Shown here one piece after another: positions 48,857 to 58,379 of a DNA stretch of 64,000 nt (positions are counted from its first letter, which is position 1; every line of letters starts with the position of its first letter). The DNA is from Bacteroidota bacterium (GTDB lineage: Bacteria; Bacteroidota; Bacteroidia; Bacteroidales; B39-G9), in assembly GCA_015222055.1 (NCBI GenBank), contig JADFUR010000117.1, positions 1-64,000 of the forward strand. The letters are read 5' to 3'. The translations under genes were made by a program, and so were the position numbers. The notes beneath the pieces are model-generated. The model saw nothing but the letters and a program-made list of their open reading frames with translations, had not been told where the DNA came from and did not search any database.

Positions 48857-49402
48857 TTAAAAATATTTATTGTACGCTCTTATATCTTCTATTTTCTTTC
48901 GTTTCTTTTCTCGTATAGTTTCTGTTTTGGGGTATCCTAAAGCAATAACTACATCTACATCTTCATTTTTTGGTATATTTAATGCTTTTTTAACACCTTT
49001 TTTATTAAACCATCCTAATATGCATGTCCCTAATTTTTCTTCAACAGCTTGTAAACAAAAATGCTCAACCGCAATACCCAAACCAACTAAATTGAATTGC
49101 GTCTTTTTTATTGCTCCTGCAAATTTTGTTACAAAATTTTCTTTTTCAGTAACAACTACAATTAGCACCGGTGCTGTTAATGTAAACCTATTAAACGGAA
49201 CTATACTGTTAAACGTCTCTTTAGCAACTTTATTTCTCAACTCATCATCATCAACCACAATAAACTTCCATGGCTGAGAATTATCTGCTGATGGTGCAAA
49301 CCTTGCAGCTTCTAAACATTTTTCAATTTTCTCATGTTCAACAGGATACTCTGCATAGCTCCTCACACTTTGTCGTAATTTTACAATGTCTAAAAAATTC
49401 AT
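48857..49402 (-). CDS. Nitroreductase-family protein
   Basis: 'FLDIVKLRQSVRSYAEYPVEHEKIEKCLEAARFAPSADNSQPWKFIVV'. Confidence 0.93.
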   Translation of the reverse strand: MNFLDIVKLRQSVRSYAEYPVEHEKIEKCLEAARFAPSADNSQPWKFIVVDDDELRNKVAKETFNSIVPFNRFTLTAPVLIVVVTEKENFVTKFAGAIKKTQFNLVGLGIAVEHFCLQAVEEKLGTCILGWFNKKGVKKALNIPKNEDVDVVIALGYPKTETIREKKRKKIEDIRAYNKYF

Positions 49403-49522
49403 AAATCCAAAAATTAAAAATATTGAGCAAATATAAGGATTAAATAAATTATGAGAAAAATTAAACTTAATTAATTACAAATTCATTAATCCAGTTTATC
49501 GAAATGTAACTTATAAATTTTC

Positions 49523-50332
49523 TCAATCCATTTTGGAAGTAATTTTGTGTTTTTCTCCTTGAATATCAGATAATATTACTTTTATTGAACCAACCAATAT
49601 CTTTGCTTCAACAATTATAGGAATTTTGTTGCGATCATCACTAACCCATATAGTCATATCTTCTCCTCCTTTAAAGATTGATCCTTTGACCAATAAGATT
49701 GAAAATTTAATGCAGTTATATTTTTCCCCATTAAGCTTTTCAATTATTTCTTTTCCTAAATATAGAATATGTGAATTACTAATCTCATCATCAATAATCA
49801 TACTAATGGGTATAGTGTCATTTATTTGATATTTTGAATAATCAATGTTTCGGCAATAATAAACAGCTGTTAACACATCAAATGTGCAAGCGTCATAATC
49901 TAAAGTGTCATGAGTAAGTGGTTTGTTTGTCTTTTGAATTATGCTATATATTTTATTTTTTTCGTCGTTAAAAAAAAACTTATTGTTTGATTCATAACCA
50001 CCTTCAGAGGTTTTGCGATGAAAAAAAATCGATTTCAGAGTGTCTGATTCTGAATATGCTTCATATCTATCTCTTACATTATAAAACCATTCATACTGAT
50101 TAATTGTTTTCCCAAAACTTTTAAAATAAAAAACCGGTCGATTTTCATATATCTTTTTATATATGTCGAAATGAGCCTCGCCTGCATTAAGCCATAAAAA
50201 TGAAAAATTATAATAAACAGAATATGTTAATTTTTCTCCATAAGTAAAGGCCGTTACTTTATTGTTGCACTGAGAATAGCTAATGACTACTGTATAAAAA
50301 AATAAAATGAAAAATAAAACAAATTTTTTCAT
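49523..50332 (-). CDS. DUF3108-family secreted protein
   Basis: signal peptide; 'FTYGEKLTYSVYYNFSFLWLNAGEAHFDI', 'DALTAVYYCRNIDYSKYQINDTIPI'-type central region. Confidence 0.82.
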   Translation of the reverse strand: MKKFVLFFILFFYTVVISYSQCNNKVTAFTYGEKLTYSVYYNFSFLWLNAGEAHFDIYKKIYENRPVFYFKSFGKTINQYEWFYNVRDRYEAYSESDTLKSIFFHRKTSEGGYESNNKFFFNDEKNKIYSIIQKTNKPLTHDTLDYDACTFDVLTAVYYCRNIDYSKYQINDTIPISMIIDDEISNSHILYLGKEIIEKLNGEKYNCIKFSILLVKGSIFKGGEDMTIWVSDDRNKIPIIVEAKILVGSIKVILSDIQGEKHKITSKMD

Positions 50333-50341
50333 AAGTTAATT

Positions 50342-51388
50342 TTACTTTACATTAACCGCTCTTCTTTTTGGATTTTTAAAATATACTATCGATAAATCAA
50401 TATAATTCATTTGGTTAATAAATAAATTATTAACATTTGATCGCAAAACGTTATAAATATTTTCTTGATTAACATCTTTAGTTTGTTTCAAAACATATAT
50501 TGGTGGGTTTGATTGAAACTTATCAATATTATTATTCAAAAAATCATTTACAAAATCTCCTGTCAAACCCAAAACCATATCAACTGCACCTTTCTCAAAC
50601 ATATCTAATTCTTCTCTAGTAGAACTAATAAAAGAAAATTCAATTTTATTTATATACGGTAAAGAAACCCCACTTTTGTCTCTCTTAAAATATTTTATAT
50701 TTTTGAACAATGTTTGTTTTTTGCTTTTAGTAGAAAATTCTTTTATAAAATAAGGTCCGGTTCCAATTTTACAATTTTCACCATAAGCATCAACGGCTTC
50801 TTTAGGCAAAACAACAGCCTTAATACTTGCAAGAAAATGCAAAAACATTGGATTTTCCTTTTCAACATTAATTACTAAGGTGGTATCGTCAACAACTTCA
50901 ATGCCTGATATACATTTTTTTTCCAATTCGCAAAATCCTTTTGCCCCAACAATATCGAAAAAAGCACTTTTCGTTTCTTTTGTTTTGGAACAATACAATT
51001 CAAATGAATATTTAAAATCTGATGCATTTACTTTTCTAGTAAACTCATTTTCTCCTTTATCAAAACACTTGTCTTCATGAAAAAACACATTATTATTAAG
51101 ATGAAAAATATATTGTTTACCATCTTTACTTAACTCCCAATTCTTTGCAACATCTGGCAATATCTCTAAATAACTTGCTTCGTATTTAACCAATCCGCTG
51201 TAAATTTGGGACAAAACATGATAGTCGACAAGACTATTTACATTATATGGAAAACATGTTTTTTGAAAATTCGTTTCATTAATTCTTAGAACTCTTTCGG
51301 GAGTGCTTTTTGTTTCTGTTTTATTTATATTTGTACATGAAAATAAATGCAAAATAATTATTAGCAGAATAAAATTATATTTTTTCAT
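50342..51388 (-). CDS. Peptide-type ABC transporter substrate-binding lipoprotein (SBP_bac_5), short
   Basis: 'VLRINETNFQKTCFPYNVNSLVDYHVLSQIYSGLVKYEASYLEILPDVAKNWELSKDGKQYIFHLNNNVFFHED'; only 348 aa. Confidence 0.8.
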   Translation of the reverse strand: MKKYNFILLIIILHLFSCTNINKTETKSTPERVLRINETNFQKTCFPYNVNSLVDYHVLSQIYSGLVKYEASYLEILPDVAKNWELSKDGKQYIFHLNNNVFFHEDKCFDKGENEFTRKVNASDFKYSFELYCSKTKETKSAFFDIVGAKGFCELEKKCISGIEVVDDTTLVINVEKENPMFLHFLASIKAVVLPKEAVDAYGENCKIGTGPYFIKEFSTKSKKQTLFKNIKYFKRDKSGVSLPYINKIEFSFISSTREELDMFEKGAVDMVLGLTGDFVNDFLNNNIDKFQSNPPIYVLKQTKDVNQENIYNVLRSNVNNLFINQMNYIDLSIVYFKNPKRRAVNVK

Positions 51389-51583
51389 AACTGATTTATT
51401 TAATATTACTTTTACAAGAAACGTTTTAATTTAATTAAAATCTATTCAATATGAATTTTCTAAAAACAGTGATTAAAAACAAATATATAAATTAAGAAGT
51501 TTTAATTATTATATAAAGATAAAAATTATATTTTTTACTTTTGATAAAAATTTTAACTATTTCAAAATTCTACAATAAAACAT

Positions 51584-52711
51584 ATGCTTTTTACTGAAAT
51601 TATAGGACAAGAGAACACAAAACAAAAATTAATACAAACTGTTAAAGACGGAAGAATAAGCCATGCTCAATTATTTTTAGGGCCTGAGGGTTGCGGGAAA
51701 TTAGCTCTGGCAATAGCTTATGCTCAATACATATCTTGTGAAAACAGAGGCGAGCACGACTCTTGTGGCGAATGTGCTTCGTGTAAAAAATATCAAAAAT
51801 TAATACATCCCGACTTACATTTTGTTTTCCCTGTAGCAACAACAAAAAGCGGTAATCAAAAACCGATAAGCGACGATTTTATTAGCGAATGGCGAAAAAG
51901 CATATTAGACAATCCCTACATCAAATTAAATCAATGGTTTGCTACTATTGGAGTTGAAAACAAACAAGGAAGCATTTATTCACAAGAAAGTGGTCAGATA
52001 ATAAGAAAAATGAACCTTAAAACTTTCGAATCTGAATATAAAACTATGATTATTTGGATGCCTGAAAAAATGAATATCTCCGCAGCTAATAAATTGTTAA
52101 AAATGATTGAAGAGCCACCGGCAAAAACTCTTTTTTTATTAGTTTCGGAAAATGCAGGAAAAATAATTCAAACTATTCAATCAAGAACACAAAATGTAAA
52201 AATCCCAAAAATTGACGACGAAAATCTTTCTAATGCATTAAAAAATAAATTTAAGATTGACGAAAACAAAATTTCTGACATTGTTCATTTATCAAACGGG
52301 GATTATGCAAAAGCCGTTGAAGTAATTAATTCTGACGAAGAAAATCGAAAAAATCTTAATTACTTTACTTCTCTAACAAGACTTTGCTATAAAGCAGACG
52401 TTATTGGGATTGTAAAATTTGTCGAGACAATTTCAAAAATTGGCAGAGAAAAGCAAAAAAATTTTCTTTCTTATTCTCTTAGAATGATGAGAGAAAATTT
52501 CATCTTAAACAAAAACAAACCTGAAATAACATACTTAACAACAGAAGAGAATAAATTTTCACAAAATTTTAATACTTTTGTTAACGATCGAAACATAATG
52601 AGAATAACAAAAGAGCTTAACCAAGCCTTTTTACACGTTGAACGCAACGGAAATAGCAAGATAATTTTTTTAGACTTATCATTAAAATTAATTATGTTAT
52701 TAAAACTGTAA
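51584..52711 (+). CDS. holB: DNA polymerase III delta' subunit-like ATPase
   Basis: 'IIGQENTKQKLIQTVKDGRISHAQLFLGPEGCGKLALAIAYAQYI', Cys cluster 'CGECASCKKY'. Confidence 0.9.
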   Translation: MLFTEIIGQENTKQKLIQTVKDGRISHAQLFLGPEGCGKLALAIAYAQYISCENRGEHDSCGECASCKKYQKLIHPDLHFVFPVATTKSGNQKPISDDFISEWRKSILDNPYIKLNQWFATIGVENKQGSIYSQESGQIIRKMNLKTFESEYKTMIIWMPEKMNISAANKLLKMIEEPPAKTLFLLVSENAGKIIQTIQSRTQNVKIPKIDDENLSNALKNKFKIDENKISDIVHLSNGDYAKAVEVINSDEENRKNLNYFTSLTRLCYKADVIGIVKFVETISKIGREKQKNFLSYSLRMMRENFILNKNKPEITYLTTEENKFSQNFNTFVNDRNIMRITKELNQAFLHVERNGNSKIIFLDLSLKLIMLLKL

Positions 52712-52766
52712 ATTTGTAATTAACTTTGTAAAAAAATTTACGCAAAAATTGTAAACAAATATAAAA

Positions 52767-53879
52767 ATGGATAGTTCAGAAAATTTAAAAACAGAGAGAG
52801 TGACTGAAGCTAATGATGGAGAAAAACTATCTGAAAAAAAATTGTTTACAGAAAAATTACCTGTATGCGATTGGCTAGATAAAATACCTTGCAGTATTAA
52901 TCCTGTTAATTTAGTTGAAATAAAATTTAAAAACACCCGAAAAAGTTTTTTTATCAACAGCAATCTTTTATTAATAAAAAAAGGAGATATTGTTGCTGTT
53001 GAAGCATCTCCTGGTCATGATATAGGAGTAGTTTCCTTAACCGGAGAATTGGTTATAGAACAAATAAAAAAATATAACATACCACCAAAAACAGAGTTTA
53101 AAAAAATCTATAGAAAAGCTAAAACTGTTGATTTAGATAAATGGAAAGAAGCAATTTCTCTAGAACACTCTACCATGATAGAATCTCGTAAAATTGCTGC
53201 AAGTCTTAACCTTAAGATGAAAATTGGTGATGTTGAATATCAGGGAGATAAAACAAAAGCGATTTTTTATTATATTGCTGAAGAAAGGGTTGATTTTAGA
53301 GAACTTATTATAATATTAGCTGAAAAATTTCACGTTAGAATTGAAATGCGTCAAATTGGTGCACGGCAAGAAGCCGGTCGTATTGGCGGTATTGGTCCTT
53401 GCGGGAGAGAGCTGTGTTGCTCAACCTGGCTAACAAACTTCATATCAGTAACAACTAATTCAGCAAGAGTTCAAGAACTTTCGCTTAACCCGCAAAAATT
53501 AGCAGGGCAATGCGGAAAATTAAAATGCTGTTTAAACTACGAACTTGAAACATATAACAAAATAATAAACTCTTTTCCAGACAAACAAATTGCTCTTAAA
53601 ACGAAACAAGGCAATGCAAGATGTCAAAAAATCGATATCTTCAAGGAATTAATGTGGTATTCTTTCGATGATGAAGGAAACAACTCGGTTATCCCTATTT
53701 CTACTAAAAGGGTTAATGCTATTATTAATCTTAACAAAAAAGGCGTTGTTGTTGATACGCTTATTGATAAAAACATACCCGAAGAAGTAGCTAAACTTGA
53801 CTATGAAAATGTTGTTGGTCAAGAAAGTCTTACTCGATTTGATAAAAAAAAGCGAAAAAAAAGAAACAAAAAAAAATAA
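52767..53879 (+). CDS. PSP1/RicT-like regulatory iron-sulfur-type protein
   Basis: 'RIEMRQIGARQEAGRIGGIGPCGRELCCSTWL', 'SLNPQKLAGQCGKLKCCLNYEL'. Confidence 0.92.
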   Translation: MDSSENLKTERVTEANDGEKLSEKKLFTEKLPVCDWLDKIPCSINPVNLVEIKFKNTRKSFFINSNLLLIKKGDIVAVEASPGHDIGVVSLTGELVIEQIKKYNIPPKTEFKKIYRKAKTVDLDKWKEAISLEHSTMIESRKIAASLNLKMKIGDVEYQGDKTKAIFYYIAEERVDFRELIIILAEKFHVRIEMRQIGARQEAGRIGGIGPCGRELCCSTWLTNFISVTTNSARVQELSLNPQKLAGQCGKLKCCLNYELETYNKIINSFPDKQIALKTKQGNARCQKIDIFKELMWYSFDDEGNNSVIPISTKRVNAIINLNKKGVVVDTLIDKNIPEEVAKLDYENVVGQESLTRFDKKKRKKRNKKK

Positions 53880-53886
53880 CAAACAG

Positions 53887-54363
53887 ATGAAATTCAAATA
53901 TTCTTTTTTAATTGTTATACTTACAATTTTTTTGTTCTCAATTTCATCATGCGACAAAAATCGCATTTATGAAAAAAATAAGGATGTAGAAAATCACTTA
54001 TGGAACAAAGACAGTATTTTTAGCTTTAATGTAGAAATAACCGACACCATTACACCTTGCAATCTATATATAAACAGCAGAATTACAAGTCAATATCCAA
54101 AAAATAATTTATATTTATTTATCACAACTCATTTCCCATATAAAGAACAAATGTGTGATACAATAGAATGTTTTTTGGCAGATAAAAGCGGAAAATGGTA
54201 TGGAAAAGGATTTGGTGATGTATGGTCATACAAAATTCCTTATAAAAGAAATGTAATATTTCCTCACTCTGGAATCTACACTTTTGAAGTTGAACAAGCA
54301 ATGCGAACTGTTAACCTTCCATATGTTTTAGATGTGGGTTTAAGGGTTGAAAAAATAAAATAA
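53887..54363 (+). CDS. gldH: Gliding motility lipoprotein GldH
   Basis: start re-assigned to 53887 (MKFKYSFLIVILTIFLFSISSCDKN lipobox); the listed ORF start overlaps the upstream gene. Confidence 0.88.
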   Translation: MKFKYSFLIVILTIFLFSISSCDKNRIYEKNKDVENHLWNKDSIFSFNVEITDTITPCNLYINSRITSQYPKNNLYLFITTHFPYKEQMCDTIECFLADKSGKWYGKGFGDVWSYKIPYKRNVIFPHSGIYTFEVEQAMRTVNLPYVLDVGLRVEKIK

Positions 54364-54366
54364 AAA

Positions 54367-55086
54367 GTGGCGAAACATAAAATAAAACATTTTAGCGAAT
54401 TCGGTTCTTTTGATTTCACATTTGAGCCAGACTTTAAAGAATTCTTTCAAGCTGATTATCATCTAAAAGGAAAATGGAACGAACAAGTTTTCAAAAATAA
54501 CAATCCAATTGTTCTCGAATTAGGTTGCGGCAAAGGCGAATATGCTACAAATTTGGCATTACAAAATCCAAATAAAAATTTTATTGGTATCGACATAAAA
54601 GGCAACCGAATGTGGAAAGGTGCATCCATTGCTTTTGAAAAAAAACTAAGCAATATTGCTTTTATAAGAACACAAATTGAGTTTGTAGATTCTTTTTTTT
54701 CCAAAAATGAAATTGAAGAAATATGGATAACATTTCCTGACCCACAACTTAAAAAATGTCGAAACAAAAAACGCCTTACCTCTACTCTATTCTTAAAAAA
54801 ATATATAAAATTTTTAACACCCGAGGGCTTTATTAATTTAAAAACTGACAATACTGTTCTTTACGATTATACTTTAGAGTTATTAAATAAAAATGGATTA
54901 AAAATTAACATATCAACCAACGATTTATACAAAGAATCAAATCCGGACTTAATTAAACTCTCAGAAGCCTCTTCTATTAAAACTTATTATGAGAAAAAAT
55001 ACTTAGAAAAAGGCGAAAAAATTAAATTCATTCAATTTAAACTTAGCAATAAAAATATTGAAGAACCAGAACCCTCAGAATATTAA
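54367..55086 (+). CDS. trmB: tRNA (guanine46-N7)-methyltransferase (probable GTG start)
   Basis: 'PIVLELGCGKGEYATNLALQNPNKNFIGIDIKGNRMW', 'IWITFPDPQLKK'. Confidence 0.95.
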   Translation: MAKHKIKHFSEFGSFDFTFEPDFKEFFQADYHLKGKWNEQVFKNNNPIVLELGCGKGEYATNLALQNPNKNFIGIDIKGNRMWKGASIAFEKKLSNIAFIRTQIEFVDSFFSKNEIEEIWITFPDPQLKKCRNKKRLTSTLFLKKYIKFLTPEGFINLKTDNTVLYDYTLELLNKNGLKINISTNDLYKESNPDLIKLSEASSIKTYYEKKYLEKGEKIKFIQFKLSNKNIEEPEPSEY

Positions 55087-55408
55087 TTTTTTTGAAAAAG
55101 TATATCAAGTTACCCGAGAAATACCTTTTGGGAGAGTGAGCTCTTATGGAGCAATAGCACGATATATTGGCTCTCCACAGGCTGCACGAATGGTTGGTTG
55201 GGCTTTAAACAAATCGTTTAGTCAAAAAGAATTTGTCCCTGCTCATCGCGTAGTTAATAAAAACGGCTTGCTAACTGGCAAAAAACATTTTGGAGCTTCA
55301 AATATAATGAGGGAACTATTAGAAAACGAGAATGTTATAATAAAAAACGACCAAATTCTAAACTTTGAAGATGTTTTTTGGGATCCATATAAAGAATTAT
55401 CTCTTTAA
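55058..55408 (+). CDS. Alkyltransferase-like (ATL) MGMT-family protein without catalytic Cys
   Basis: 'FGRVSSYGAIARYIGSPQAARMVGWAL' and 'VPAHRVVNKNG' where MGMT has PCHRV. Confidence 0.88.
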   Translation: MKNQNPQNINFFEKVYQVTREIPFGRVSSYGAIARYIGSPQAARMVGWALNKSFSQKEFVPAHRVVNKNGLLTGKKHFGASNIMRELLENENVIIKNDQILNFEDVFWDPYKELSL

Positions 55409-55598
55409 GTCATCTGTTGCTCAACTTTAACGATTGCTTGCTAAATATTTTTTTTTAATAACCAGAGTTCAATTAATACAAATTATTATTCCCCAAAGTA
55501 GAATTACCTAAAAATCAAACCATTATAGATATATCTCATTCTCAAAATCAATAAAAAAACATTGATTTAAGAACCTATACTTTTCGAGAACTTCTCTT

Positions 55599-55721
55599 AA
55601 TTCCGCAGGGGAATAAAATTTATGCTCTAAATAACAGACTGCTCCCTGCGGTTATCTTGTTTATTATCAATACCCCCGATTAAAATCGGGGGCTAATCAT
55701 ATTTTTTCCTTTCAGGAAATT
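55599..55721 (+). repeat. Family B intergenic repeat, copy 2
   Basis: CCGCAGGG...CCCTGCGG; CCCCCGATTaaAATCGGGGG; terminal TTTCCT-ttc-AGGAAA; matches 39505-39621. Confidence 0.85.
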
Positions 55722-55747
55722 ATTTCTTAACGAAAAACTTTTATAGC

Positions 55748-55828
55748 CGTCATTCCTAACGAATGTGAGAAATCCCATTATTAATTAACAGATGCTAAAA
55801 CGAATTCCGCATGACTGACAACTTACAA
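55748..55828. repeat. Family C-like intergenic repeat
   Basis: gccgtcattcctaacgaatgtgagaaatccca...agatgctaaaacgaattccgcatgactgac; related to 13834-13921. Confidence 0.5.
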
Positions 55829-55982
55829 AACAATAAAATACCCATATCGATTGGTAAATATTTTGGAGCGAATTTTTTATCACTTCATTTTCAATTTATT
55901 ACTTTCATTTTTAAAGGTAAAAAAGTTTTGCAAACTAATTAAACCGATCTTAATATATACCGTGTTGGGCGTTCGTACATTA

Positions 55983-56867
55983 TTACGGTTTCTCCCAAAA
56001 CAACAATGGATCGCTTATATAATAGGTTTTTATTGATCCTCTAATTCCATGATTATGTTTTATGTTTGCATATTTTTTATAATCCAAAGGAATTAATTGT
56101 ATAAATTCTCTTTTTTTACCCTCTTCTTTTGTTTCATAATTATATTCGCTTTTTATTGCACATTCTATTCGATATAAATTTTTTGCCATATATGAATAAA
56201 GATATCTTTTAATGGTTTGTGAATGTTTATGATTCCAATTTGCATCAGGATTTATAATCATCGGTTTATCATTTATTAATCTATCTCTCACTTCTTCAAT
56301 ACTTAACAATTCGCCTTTTTCATTCATAACATAAGCTTCAAAAGTTGGATCCATCCAAATCCATTTATGCAATGATTTTATATAAACCATGTTGATTACA
56401 TGACAATCATTATCTGTAGAATCCTTAGGCATGCAAGTTACATATCTGGATTTGTAACCCATGGCAAGGTAAACTTCATTTAATGTAATTGCCAATCCAC
56501 GACAATTTAAAGTTCTATTTTCTGTTTTGCAAACTTCAATCATATTGTAAGCATTTCTTTTATCAGGGATTCCTTTACATCCATCCCATGGAATCAAATT
56601 ATGTATCCACCTCATTAAATTAATAACTTTTGAGATATCATTTCCTTTACCAGCAATGGAATCTAAGTTATATGTATTTTTTAATAGTTTTAGATTTTTA
56701 TCTTTTTTTGATTGATATGTAAACTCAATATCTTCATTTTTTTCATTTAAATCATAATCTTTTGCATTTTTTAAAAGATTAAGATATTTTCCTTCATTAA
56801 TTATTTGACATGAAATTGTTGAACTAAAAAGGATGATACTAAAAAATACTATTACTATTCTTTTCAT
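55983..56867 (-). CDS. Secreted transglutaminase-like protein
   Basis: Cys-His-Asp pattern 'LNCRGLAITLNEVYLAMGYKSRYV', 'NDCHVINMVYI', 'WIWMDPTFEAY'; signal sequence. Confidence 0.85.
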   Translation of the reverse strand: MKRIVIVFFSIILFSSTISCQIINEGKYLNLLKNAKDYDLNEKNEDIEFTYQSKKDKNLKLLKNTYNLDSIAGKGNDISKVINLMRWIHNLIPWDGCKGIPDKRNAYNMIEVCKTENRTLNCRGLAITLNEVYLAMGYKSRYVTCMPKDSTDNDCHVINMVYIKSLHKWIWMDPTFEAYVMNEKGELLSIEEVRDRLINDKPMIINPDANWNHKHSQTIKRYLYSYMAKNLYRIECAIKSEYNYETKEEGKKREFIQLIPLDYKKYANIKHNHGIRGSIKTYYISDPLLFWEKP

Positions 56868-56959
56868 ATTATTAATTATTTTGTTGATATTATACAGTCT
56901 ATTTTATAATTGACAATTTTGGGTATGACGCCTATAAAAATGATAAAAAATCTAAACAT

Positions 56960-58360
56960 CTAACCTCTAACATCGTATTTCACAAACACAGCAAAGCCCA
57001 AAAAGAAAATTACTCCTGTGTATATTATCATAATTATTAAATAATTACTCAAATACTGTAATCTCTCACCAAATAAAATCTGTTTTTCTTTATAAACAGG
57101 AACTTCTGAAATATCTACAAATTTTCTTGTTGTTGAATAATTTTCATAAGGATTATACCAATGGGGACTTTTATTATCTTTAGCATCAAAATTTTTAAAA
57201 AAGCCAAGAAATTGTTTCTGATAAACATGTAAGCCATTCCAATTTTTTTTAAATCTCAAATAACCACCTCCGAGATATGCTTCGGTAATATAATTAAACA
57301 AACAAACAGGTGAAAAAAGCGTAAATAAACGCGTACTCTCTAATTGTCTTAACCTGCTGTTGTTATAAGCATCCATATATTTTTTCTCATTATTCAGTAA
57401 ATTTGTTTGATTCTTTGCTCTCAATTCATGTTCTGGGTGAAATAAATTTCCACTATTACTACTCCAACTTCCTTCAGGTGCATTTCTGTTTATTTCATCT
57501 GCTTCTTTATCCTTTTTATTTATAACTGCTTCAACATGTTCTATTTTAAACAATTTATTTGCCCAAAAAATAGATGTATTAGGAATTATCACAATAAAAA
57601 TTAACCATATAGCAAGAGAATAAAGAAGACTGATATTTGATTTTTTTGTAATAACAGAAGTAAGCAATCCAAAAGCAGTTACGCATGCAACAAAAATTAA
57701 TGTAAACACAAGGAATCCCAAAATATCAATAATTATTATATTTGTGAATTGAATATCACCAAAAATTAAAAGAATTATTAAACTGATAATAACACCTATA
57801 ATTGTTTCAAGCATTATTACTGTAATAACACTTAAATATTTACCGAAGAATAATGTTCCACGCGAAATTGAATTTGACAAACAAAGAGCAAGTGTTCTCG
57901 TCTCTTTTTCCCCCGAAATTAAATCAAAAGAAAATAGCAAGGATAAAAAACTTAAAATCACAGTAACTATAAAAACCCAGTTTATTTCATTGGAGTCTTT
58001 AATAAAAGGATTAACGCTACCCTTACCAATTTGAAAATCACGCACATAATATGCCGAATAGTTATATTGATTCGGAAAATATTTATCTTTGCAATCAGAA
58101 ATAAAACCATTTGATTTTGGGCGATGCATAAACATTCTGTTATTAACAGCCAAAATGCTGGCACTTTCTTTCGCATCTTCTCTTATTCGTTTTATATTTT
58201 CCTTCTCGTATTTCTCAAAATTTTTTATATTGTCTTTATAGCTAATTATATACGAAACAGTGCCAATAGCAAATGTAATGATTACAATAAATAAAGATAT
58301 TTGAAATCTCAAACTTGATACATTTTGTTGTATCTCTCGTATGAATATTGTTTTTAACAT
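56960..58360 (-). CDS. ABC-2-type transporter permease (DUF3526-like)
   Basis: multi-TM; 'FDLISGEKETRTLALCLSNSISRGTLFFGKYLSVI'. Confidence 0.85.
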   Translation of the reverse strand: MLKTIFIREIQQNVSSLRFQISLFIVIITFAIGTVSYIISYKDNIKNFEKYEKENIKRIREDAKESASILAVNNRMFMHRPKSNGFISDCKDKYFPNQYNYSAYYVRDFQIGKGSVNPFIKDSNEINWVFIVTVILSFLSLLFSFDLISGEKETRTLALCLSNSISRGTLFFGKYLSVITVIMLETIIGVIISLIILLIFGDIQFTNIIIIDILGFLVFTLIFVACVTAFGLLTSVITKKSNISLLYSLAIWLIFIVIIPNTSIFWANKLFKIEHVEAVINKKDKEADEINRNAPEGSWSSNSGNLFHPEHELRAKNQTNLLNNEKKYMDAYNNSRLRQLESTRLFTLFSPVCLFNYITEAYLGGGYLRFKKNWNGLHVYQKQFLGFFKNFDAKDNKSPHWYNPYENYSTTRKFVDISEVPVYKEKQILFGERLQYLSNYLIIMIIYTGVIFFLGFAVFVKYDVRG

Positions 58361-58379
58361 AATTATATTAATTAAATTA

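Noticed and set aside
53797-53886. N-terminal 30-aa extension of the gldH ORF
   Set aside because: Overlaps the RicT-like gene; the internal Met at 53887 gives a proper lipoprotein signal.
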